29,130 bases of DNA from positions 1 to 29,130 of IMG/VR virus record IMGVR_UViG_3300030101_003804. The stretch is one strand, 5' to 3'. The position numbers and the translations under genes are program-made. Below, in pieces: positions 15,364 through 20,952 of this stretch (the first letter of the stretch is position 1; every line of letters begins with the position of its first letter). Under the pieces are notes generated by a model. It had not been told where the DNA came from. It saw nothing but the letters and a program-made list of their open reading frames with translations, and made no database searches. The stretch comes from a virus.

Positions 15364-15570
15364 GTGTTATTCAAAGTAATTAGTCTACATTTGGCTTTGC
15401 ATTTGAAAATAAGTCCTCTATTATGTGAATATATAGGTTCTTTATATGAATATCAGGAAGATAATCATAACCTACTACTCATTTTTAGAGACAACTCTAT
15501 GAAGGAGTTAGATGAAGCACCATCAGGTGCATGGACTCAACTTCGTAAGGAATTAAAAACACGCAGATGA
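15364..15570 (+). CDS. Small hypothetical protein, GTG start (68 aa)
   Basis: Not recognised. Starts at GTG; there is no in-frame ATG until residue 45. The first 30 residues are hydrophobic (Leu/Ile-rich) and could form an amphipathic or short membrane helix; the rest is charged. The stop overlaps the PsbN-like start (ATGA), so this ORF may serve as the translational lead-in. It follows a 106-base spacer after the fibre gene, which should hold any promoter for this block; no clear box was seen. Confidence 0.5.
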   Translation: MLFKVISLHLALHLKISPLLCEYIGSLYEYQEDNHNLLLIFRDNSMKELDEAPSGAWTQLRKELKTRR

Positions 15571-15794
15571 ATCTCATAAATTATTTTTTATCAAAACCAT
15601 CGGTCTATCTTCTTCCAGGGACATGGGAGAAACAGCCTTTAATACCACATGGGCACTATCTCGGATTACCTCCACAGGGACAATTGGTGGCTATCATATT
15701 AATGCTACTGACATTTGTCACTGGATACGGAATCTATCTAGCTTTCGGTCCAGCTAAAGAAAACTTAACTGATCCATGGGACCACGATGACTAA
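15567..15794 (+). CDS. psbN: PsbN homologue with N-terminal extension (75 aa)
   Basis: The C-terminal half (residues 38-75) reads like cyanobacterial PsbN (about 43 aa): one transmembrane helix (about 38-59) ending in V-T-G-Y-G-I-Y-L-A-F-G-P, then a polar tail E-N-L-T-D-P-W-D-H-D-D, matching the family's TG-Y-x-I-Y-x-x-FGP and DPF-E-E-H-E-D pattern. PsbN is needed for repair and early assembly of photosystem II reaction centres. Residues 1-37 are an addition, with an aromatic and Pro-rich stretch (WEKQPLIPHGHYLGLPP) that could face the cytoplasm. The ATG overlaps the previous stop by 4 bases, and its own stop overlaps the next gene by 8. Such a gene would fit psbA and hli in the same genome. 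Confidence 0.75.
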   Translation: MNLINYFLSKPSVYLLPGTWEKQPLIPHGHYLGLPPQGQLVAIILMLLTFVTGYGIYLAFGPAKENLTDPWDHDD

Positions 15795-16158
15795 CAAAGA
15801 CGTATCACTTACAAAACACCTAACTGATGAAGAAAGAGAAGCCATCAGAGAAGACCTTATTGAACAAGATAAAAGAGCCGCTTTCATGAGGCATTTATAC
15901 CATGTTTTTGGACGTAATGATCCTAAGCATCCTAAACACGGATTTTATACAGGTTTATGGGAAGAATTTTGTATAGAAGAAGCCGGTTATGTAGTACGAG
16001 AAATGTTCTTTGAAAGGCTAGAAGCGGTTAGACTATATGAAAAGAATAAAAAACAACAAGCAGAAAATTTAAAAAAATACCAAGAAACTATTGACTCTAA
16101 TGTTTACACCAGCCCCCTTCCAGAATCAGATTCCAACGACGGCGAATCAGGAGAATAA
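15787..16158 (+). CDS. Hypothetical charged helical protein (123 aa)
   Basis: Not recognised. Rich in Glu, Lys and Arg; the N-terminal third is helical (LTDEEREAIREDLIEQDKR), the middle contains an F-G-R-N-D-P-K-H-P-K-H-G-F-Y-T-G-L-W-E-E-F-C segment that looks well ordered, and the C-terminal 35 residues are low-complexity and acidic. No membrane helix. It overlaps PsbN by 8 bases and its last 59 bases are also read, in another frame, by the Dps gene; the acidic tail may thus be shaped by that overlap. Confidence 0.7.
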   Translation: MTNKDVSLTKHLTDEEREAIREDLIEQDKRAAFMRHLYHVFGRNDPKHPKHGFYTGLWEEFCIEEAGYVVREMFFERLEAVRLYEKNKKQQAENLKKYQETIDSNVYTSPLPESDSNDGESGE

Positions 16159-16660
16159 CCAACAACCTGAAACGAAGGAACAGACTCCTAAAAATAAAAC
16201 CTCGTCTCCTAAAGATGAGATAGGGAGTTTCATCAAGACGTTGACGGGAGTAGCGGGGTATCTTCATGAGTTACAAACACAAGCACATCTAATTCATCTT
16301 AACTATGAAGCTGGAAATTTCTTGCCTGTTCATAAGTTTTTGAAGAAACAATACGAGCTACATCTCAAACAGTTCGATGAAATAGGAGAATTGATACGTT
16401 CAATGGATTATTTATTACCTATGTGTCATGAAGGGCTGATGGATGCCACTCCTAAGTTTGATCATGTTAAGAGCTATGATGCCAGTGAAATGCTTATGGG
16501 ATACTATAAGAATTTAGAAAACTTAGGTATCATGTGTAAAAAAGTACAGGCTACAGCCAAAAAACAAAAGGCTATAGATATAGAAAATTATATGGCAGAA
16601 CTATGTGGAGATTGTTTTAAATCTGCTTGGATGATCAAAGCTACATTGAGAAAGGCATGA
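16100..16660 (+). CDS. dps: Dps-family mini-ferritin with disordered N-terminal tail (186 aa)
   Basis: Dps proteins form 12-mers that oxidise Fe(II) with peroxide, store iron and often bind DNA. Residues 66-97 align without gaps to E. coli Dps, and the four ferroxidase ligands are all present: H66, H78, D93, E97 (E. coli H51, H63, D78, E82). The helix pattern continues to about residue 180, with a Cys-x-x-Cys-like C168-G-D-C near the end. The first 42 residues are Pro/Gln/Lys-rich and look disordered, like DNA-binding tails of other Dps proteins. The ATG at 16100 is preferred to the TTG at 16091 in the same frame. It overlaps the previous gene by 59 bases and the next by 4 (ATGA). Confidence 0.8.
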   Translation: MFTPAPFQNQIPTTANQENNQQPETKEQTPKNKTSSPKDEIGSFIKTLTGVAGYLHELQTQAHLIHLNYEAGNFLPVHKFLKKQYELHLKQFDEIGELIRSMDYLLPMCHEGLMDATPKFDHVKSYDASEMLMGYYKNLENLGIMCKKVQATAKKQKAIDIENYMAELCGDCFKSAWMIKATLRKA

Positions 16661-16776
16661 GTAATAAATTAGCAGCAAAAATATTAAAGATACCTGTATC
16701 AACTCACGCACTATTAGAATTTATGTTCTTCGTTGTAGTTGGAGTTACAGCCAACTCCTTAGGTTTATTGAATTAG
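16657..16776 (+). CDS. Small single-helix membrane protein (39 aa)
   Basis: A tiny protein with a basic N-terminus (MSNKLAAKILKIP) and a hydrophobic segment at about 17-37 (LEFMFFVVVGV), suitable for one membrane pass. The start overlaps the Dps stop as ATGA, which supports real translation. No family recognised. It could anchor or work with photosynthesis-related neighbours, but this is not shown. Confidence 0.6.
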   Translation: MSNKLAAKILKIPVSTHALLEFMFFVVVGVTANSLGLLN

Positions 16777-16784
16777 TACTTATT

Positions 16785-16958
16785 ATGATGACAGTTAATT
16801 TAAATCTCTTTCTCTCTGATGAGGAGAAAGCAAAATTATGGACGGTTGCCAACCGCATAATAGCTGATGGTCATGTGATACCAGATGAACGTTATGAAGT
16901 TGAATTGAATCTAGTGACTACAAGATGGAGACCTGATGAGGAGATAGCTAGTGGATAA
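16785..16958 (+). CDS. Hypothetical small soluble protein (57 aa)
   Basis: Begins with two in-frame ATG codons (16785 and 16788). Mixed charged sequence with a helical centre (SDEEKAKLWTVANRI) and a C-terminal strand-like stretch. Not recognised. It starts 8 bases after the previous stop and shares 8 bases with the next small ORF (GTGGATAA), which fits the compact organisation of this block. Confidence 0.55.
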   Translation: MMTVNLNLFLSDEEKAKLWTVANRIIADGHVIPDERYEVELNLVTTRWRPDEEIASG

Positions 16959-17073
16959 ACAACACAAGAAGTTAAATAAACTACAGGTAAAAGCTGAGTT
17001 ATGTATAGATAGAACAACAGCTCAAAAAATTATTTCTAAGGCTAAAAAAACACAGGATAAATTAACGTCCTAA
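16951..17073 (+). CDS. Hypothetical small basic protein, GTG start (40 aa)
   Basis: A Lys-rich, probably fully helical peptide (VDKQHKKLNKLQVKAEL at the start, AKKTQDKLTS at the end). GTG at 16951 overlaps the end of the preceding ORF; no ATG is available. The 3' end overlaps the convergent gene at 17062 by 12 bases. Composition is plausible for a nucleic-acid-binding peptide, but its small size leaves doubt. Confidence 0.45.
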   Translation: MDKQHKKLNKLQVKAELCIDRTTAQKIISKAKKTQDKLTS

Positions 17074-17475
17074 AGGTATATTAAAATTAACACCAGCTCC
17101 ATACTGGAATTGACCACCAAATGGTTGATTGGCAAAAATATCAGCAGAGAATCTACCTCCAGGATTAAATGTTTGTTCTATTCCGACACCTGATGTACTC
17201 ACATTGACAGGTGAATTATTAATTGCATTCAACATATTCTGGAATATACTTATTCCTCCTTTTTTTCCTTCTGCTCCTACAATCTCTCCTACATTAACTT
17301 GAGCATTTGGTTGATTATTTTGTTTTCTTATATTCTTTATAAAATCTATTACTTGATCTTTAGGGATCATATTCTGTTCATCTAAAGTATTATATAACGG
17401 TCCGATTAAAGATAAAGGATTATTAGATGCCGCTATCGTTCTTGTTTGAGGGCTAAATTGATTAAACCGATCCAT
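17062..17475 (-). CDS. Hypothetical protein with Gly/Phe-rich C-terminus (137 aa)
   Basis: Not recognised. The N-terminal 60 residues are ordinary and helical (PKDQVIDFIKNIRKQ); the C-terminal 50 are rich in Gly, Asn, Phe and Gln in a beta-like arrangement (GGRFSADIF ... GGQFQYGAGVNFNIPLG) reminiscent of beta-barrel or fibre-like strands. No signal peptide. Last gene of a leftward operon; a virion role is possible but not shown. Confidence 0.65.
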   Translation of the reverse strand: MDRFNQFSPQTRTIAASNNPLSLIGPLYNTLDEQNMIPKDQVIDFIKNIRKQNNQPNAQVNVGEIVGAEGKKGGISIFQNMLNAINNSPVNVSTSGVGIEQTFNPGGRFSADIFANQPFGGQFQYGAGVNFNIPLGR

Positions 17476-17507
17476 CTGTACACTTTACTTAACTCTTCAA
17501 TTCTATC

Positions 17508-17768
17508 TCAGGCAACTTCCTTGAAATGATGTATGCGGTGACAGTTACTGCATAAAGGAATGCATTTGTCTATCTCATTCATGATTGTTGCCCAACCATA
17601 TCCTTGGTAGATCAGCTGAGATACTTCAGTATGTTTATCTCGTAAATGATGAAAATCAATAACTCTATGGTCTCTGACTCCGCAGTGATCACACCGTACT
17701 TTCTTTTTATAATCAATATATTTCTTACGATTCTCTTTTATTCTTTTTTTATCCCTAGACCAAGGCAT
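17508..17768 (-). CDS. Small HNH endonuclease (86 aa)
   Basis: Compact HNH nuclease. C-D-H-C at about 26-29, then VIDFHHLRDKH (His-His pair; the second His is the likely general base), and C-S-N-C-H-R-I-H-H at about 73-81 completing the zinc site and third motif. The N-terminus is strongly basic (RDKKRIKENRKKYIDYKKK) for DNA contact. It resembles free-standing HNH proteins of marine phages that match HNH domains of restriction or homing enzymes. It starts one base after the upstream gene's stop and precedes the 137-aa gene by 32 bases. Confidence 0.88.
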   Translation of the reverse strand: MPWSRDKKRIKENRKKYIDYKKKVRCDHCGVRDHRVIDFHHLRDKHTEVSQLIYQGYGWATIMNEIDKCIPLCSNCHRIHHFKEVA

Positions 17769-17769
17769 A

Positions 17770-18636
17770 TTAAGTTGTGAGACCTATACCCCTGAAGTTC
17801 TCCCAATCATCATCATTTAAATCATCATCTTCTTTGTTTATAGAGTAATTTATTGCTCCATCCACCATTTCTTCTGGACTGGTACTAGCTGCTACTTCTG
17901 CAGCTACCGTTTCTTCTACGATTGCATTATAGAGATTAGGATCAAAACCAGTCATACCTGATTCCTGTTTAACTTCCTTGGGAGTTTTCCAGAAGTAATC
18001 ATCAACCTCTCCTAATCTTCCCCATTTGGGTACATGCTCTACGTTAAAGTACCTGGTGGACACCTTGAAATCAGGTCTTTTCAGTTCATGGTTACTCAAG
18101 GAAGTATCTGTCATGCGACAACGATTGTTGGGATAGGCACCTATCTGTCCATTATCCAGCTCAATAATATTATGAGACTTATGTTCATCAGGTGATTCTG
18201 CAAAATAAAAATCAGGTTCATTTCTATGAGGATGATAGTTATCTATGGTAAATAAGTATGTACCTTTCATGATGCCGTTATCTCTGGTCATCACCTCGAA
18301 GTCCATATTAAATATAAGATTCTTCTCCACAACAGTAAGACCGGTGTCAAAACCATTCCAGAACTGTAGATCAGTTAAAGGTAGATCAGGTGTTGGTAAC
18401 TCAGGTTTATGAGGATGATCGGGGTCCCAAGATAAAAAGGCACTGATAGGAAGCTTGTCATATAAAGCCCCATATTCTGTGAGATAGGTTTCAAAATATA
18501 ATGCCCTGCCTGAAATGGATTTACATGTAACCCAATAACCTAGAGTATATTCTCCATGTCCATCACGTAAATCTCTTAAATATTCACGTCTTACCCAGAC
18601 TTTTGTAGGTGGTAAATTTGCTACTAAAGTTGTCAT
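17770..18636 (-). CDS. Conserved-looking cyanophage protein, unknown function (288 aa)
   Basis: No domain recognised. The N-terminal block (VWVRREYLRDLRDGHGEYTLGYWV, read in part as residues 13-36) and the following ALYFETYLTEYGALYDKLP look highly constrained, rich in aromatic and charged residues as in a folded beta protein. The C-terminal 80 residues are low-complexity and acidic (E/D/N-rich, ending near EDDDLNDDDWENF). No membrane segment. Similar starts (TTLVANLPP) occur in other marine phage proteins as I recall, without known role. Its ATG overlaps the methyltransferase stop by one base, so the two are probably coupled. Confidence 0.7.
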   Translation of the reverse strand: MTTLVANLPPTKVWVRREYLRDLRDGHGEYTLGYWVTCKSISGRALYFETYLTEYGALYDKLPISAFLSWDPDHPHKPELPTPDLPLTDLQFWNGFDTGLTVVEKNLIFNMDFEVMTRDNGIMKGTYLFTIDNYHPHRNEPDFYFAESPDEHKSHNIIELDNGQIGAYPNNRCRMTDTSLSNHELKRPDFKVSTRYFNVEHVPKWGRLGEVDDYFWKTPKEVKQESGMTGFDPNLYNAIVEETVAAEVAASTSPEEMVDGAINYSINKEDDDLNDDDWENFRGIGLTT

Positions 18637-19289
18637 TAATCAATCTCCTCCCAGATCCAACCGACTTGGTATCCATCTATGTATGGTGGGATACCCAAAG
18701 AATCCATCAATTCATAAATCATTCTTCCTTTTCCATGTTTTTGTTTACTTTTTTCTGATTCTGGTATGAATAAATTATCATCAACTACTATTAATGTTCC
18801 ATCTTTAATAACATTTTTAGCAGCAAATAATTCTTTTAAATGATGTGCAGAAGCTTTCCAATCATCTAACCAATTATAAATATTGTAGGAGTCTAAATAA
18901 AGTAAATCAACATTACCATCAAGTGTGGATAAAAACTCAATTGAATCACCTTCTATGACCTCGGCATAAGTTGTTAATCTCTCTGCAGTTTTACATGCTT
19001 TAGGATCTATATCTACCGTAATTAAGTTACCTCCTTGTGTTCCTATATAGTGATCAAATAAAACAGTGGAACAACCATCTCCTTCAAAATTATTTTCTTC
19101 ACGAACCGTTCCAGTCTCTACGATTACGGGGTCTTCTATTGTTTTTAAATATTCAAAGATTTTGGTAAAACCTATCTCCCTTAATCCTAGTAAAGGTTTA
19201 ATATCTTCATAATAGACGGACCAGTCTGGCATGGATAAAGTACAGTCCTTATTTATCTCTTTCTCTGTATTAATATTGTGCATATTCAT
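18636..19289 (-). CDS. Class I SAM-dependent methyltransferase (217 aa)
   Basis: Rossmann-type methyltransferase of the Methyltransf_24-like group. Motif I region at about 55-75 (VIVETGTVREENN, then GDGCSTVLFDHY), acidic motif II in LITVDIDPKA (about 90-99), a G-D-S-I-E-F-L segment and the D-L-L-Y-L-D-S-Y motif IV (about 128-135), then TLIVVDDN. The usual Gly-rich loop is replaced by T-G-T plus a short insertion, as in related sugar O-methyltransferase-like proteins. The substrate is unknown; sugar or small-molecule modification is more likely than DNA, given the absence of a DPPY or PC motif. Start and stop overlap both neighbours. Confidence 0.85.
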   Translation of the reverse strand: MNMHNINTEKEINKDCTLSMPDWSVYYEDIKPLLGLREIGFTKIFEYLKTIEDPVIVETGTVREENNFEGDGCSTVLFDHYIGTQGGNLITVDIDPKACKTAERLTTYAEVIEGDSIEFLSTLDGNVDLLYLDSYNIYNWLDDWKASAHHLKELFAAKNVIKDGTLIVVDDNLFIPESEKSKQKHGKGRMIYELMDSLGIPPYIDGYQVGWIWEEID

Positions 19290-19438
19290 AACTCAATCCT
19301 CACGTAATCTATTCGATGATCTCTTAAATCTCTTTCATGATCATCTGCTCTTTGTAAGGGATAATCATCATATGCAAAACCTTTAAATCTCTCTCCAATC
19401 TTTTCCCCATAATAGAAGCGAACTTTATTTAAAGTCAT
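19286..19438 (-). CDS. Small charged hypothetical protein, first gene of leftward operon (50 aa)
   Basis: Short protein rich in Arg, Asp and Tyr (MTLNKVRFYYGEKIG start; DDHERDLRDHRIDY near the end). Its TGA overlaps the methyltransferase ATG (ATGA at 19286-19289), strong support that it is translated. No family recognised. It faces the nuclease gene at 19548 over a 109-base AT-rich divergent spacer that should hold promoters for both directions. Confidence 0.65.
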   Translation of the reverse strand: MTLNKVRFYYGEKIGERFKGFAYDDYPLQRADDHERDLRDHRIDYVRIEL

Positions 19439-19547
19439 GAATATTTTTCACCTATTATAAACATAACAAAAACTATAATTTAGAGCAAAAAATATTAGAT
19501 ATTTTGTAATTTTTCTGATAAATTATAATTAACAGCTAAAGTTTTTA

Positions 19548-20369
19548 ATGATAATTAACAATTTAGGCGTTAAATCTCTGGATCAAATTAACAAGAATCC
19601 ATGTAGAATTACGCTTAACGGGAAAAGACATTACACTACACCTTTAGCTACAGGACCTGCTCCTTCAGTTACTACGATGATCTCAGAAACAGCATCTGAG
19701 CAGAACAAAAAGAAACTGGAAATGTGGGCGAAGAATAATCCAGGGGTAAAAGAAAAAGCAGCAGAAAGAGGAACGGCTATACATTATGGAATGGAACAAT
19801 ATCTCAAAGGAAATAAGAATCCCGTAATACAGGAAGAATATAAAGATTACTGGGCAGGTATGCCAAAGATACTGGATCAGTTCAGTCAGGTTGTATGGGC
19901 AGAATCTCCCGTGTTGGAAAAGTATAAGTTTACATTGGGATCTGATGACGTAGCTCGTGTCTGGGGATATGACGATGAGGGCAGGGCATGGGCTGGTGCT
20001 CCTGACATAATAGGTATCGCTAATAATAAAATCACATTGGCAGATTTAAAAACCAGTATCAGACCGTACAGTCGCTATTGGCCGAAGAATCAGCAGAAAG
20101 GTTCACAACTATGGAAAGAATTGATAGGTGGACATATGAAGTTTAAAAAATGTTGTAAACAATTAGCTGCTTATGATATAGGTATAGAACAGACTCTGGG
20201 TATAAAAATAGAACAGGCTGCTATCTTGGTTTCAACACCAAAGAGAACACAAATCTTTAAAATATCCCGAAGATTATTAGATTCTTTCCGAAAGGATTGG
20301 TATAAGATTGTAGAAGAATATTATGCACAAATTGAGAACTGTAATGTATATGATGCCGATGCAATTTAA
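19548..20369 (+). CDS. PD-(D/E)XK exonuclease, MGME1/RecB-like (273 aa)
   Basis: Nuclease of the PD-(D/E)XK fold, probably a single-strand DNA exonuclease serving replication or recombination. Motifs: R-G-T-A-I-H (H79) in helix 1, E119, G-A-P-D with D153, L-A-D-L-K-T-S with D166 and K168, and the Q-L-A-A-Y motif (Q205, Y209). The Asp-13-Asp-2-Lys spacing equals that of the MGME1 catalytic set as I recall it (D238, D251, K253). The first 60 residues hold a substrate-binding region with TTPLATGPAPSVTT. It heads the rightward operon that includes the primase-helicase, so a role in Okazaki or flap processing or in host DNA breakdown is likely. Confidence 0.85.
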   Translation: MIINNLGVKSLDQINKNPCRITLNGKRHYTTPLATGPAPSVTTMISETASEQNKKKLEMWAKNNPGVKEKAAERGTAIHYGMEQYLKGNKNPVIQEEYKDYWAGMPKILDQFSQVVWAESPVLEKYKFTLGSDDVARVWGYDDEGRAWAGAPDIIGIANNKITLADLKTSIRPYSRYWPKNQQKGSQLWKELIGGHMKFKKCCKQLAAYDIGIEQTLGIKIEQAAILVSTPKRTQIFKISRRLLDSFRKDWYKIVEEYYAQIENCNVYDADAI

Positions 20370-20568
20370 CCGACTAATTAACTGGTTTAACAACATATTA
20401 TCTGAGTCTAAATTAAAATCTAGGTTTAATGAAATAGAAAGAAAATATAAAATTAAGTTTGATAAAGATTTTAAACAAAGAGAACACATTAAGACAGGTA
20501 TAAAAGCCAAAAAGCTAGTCAGAGACATAAGTTTTAAAGCTAAATGGTTAAATTTTTTTAAAAATTAA
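20359..20568 (+). CDS. Small basic hypothetical protein (69 aa)
   Basis: Lys/Phe/Asn-rich helical protein overlapping the end of the nuclease by 11 bases in another frame. Several in-frame ATGs exist (20323, 20344, 20350, 20353, 20359); the last gives the least overlap and is used here, with 20353 also possible. Composition suggests nucleic-acid binding, but no family is recognised and AT-rich sequence can mimic such peptides. Confidence 0.5.
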   Translation: MQFNRLINWFNNILSESKLKSRFNEIERKYKIKFDKDFKQREHIKTGIKAKKLVRDISFKAKWLNFFKN

Positions 20569-20651
20569 TTCTTAATATTTTGCAAGAAATATAGCATTGT
20601 TTTCTTGAGTAGGAAGAGATAGGATTATTAATACACACACAAATACTACCG

Positions 20652-20825
20652 ATGAAAATTAATGTTTCAATCGGTGAGTGGATGACATCTCTAAAGGATC
20701 GAATGGAAAAGGCATCTGATGGAGATTGTTTTTATCTTCCCACCCAAATGCACCTACATGCTTTTCACATAATGGAAGAGCAATTCCCAGATAAACATTT
20801 CATGGTAAAAATGTATGCAATATAA
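20652..20825 (+). CDS. Small hypothetical protein (57 aa)
   Basis: An ORF rich in Met, His and Asp/Glu (start MKINVSIGEWMTSLKDRM; FYLPTQMHLHAFHIMEE in the middle). It looks like a small alpha/beta domain rather than random translation. It is followed by an ORF overlapping its last 11 bases. Position inside the replication operon suggests early expression. No family known. Confidence 0.55.
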   Translation: MKINVSIGEWMTSLKDRMEKASDGDCFYLPTQMHLHAFHIMEEQFPDKHFMVKMYAI

Positions 20826-20952
20826 AAGTATTAGGACTATCAAGGTCAATGATGATATTATTCAAGGAAGAAAAAGTGGCATAGCTGTCGAATCATACTA
20901 CGCTAAACCTGATTTCTTAATTCAAATCATCTTAAAAACCAAAAATGACTGA
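20815..20952 (+). CDS. Small hypothetical protein (45 aa)
   Basis: A short basic ORF bridging the previous ORF and the primase-helicase: it overlaps the former by 11 bases and the latter by 8, in different frames. Such stacking suggests translational coupling into the primase gene. The sequence (MQYKSIRTIKVNDDIIQG start) looks beta-rich. No family recognised. Confidence 0.5.
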   Translation: MQYKSIRTIKVNDDIIQGRKSGIAVESYYAKPDFLIQIILKTKND

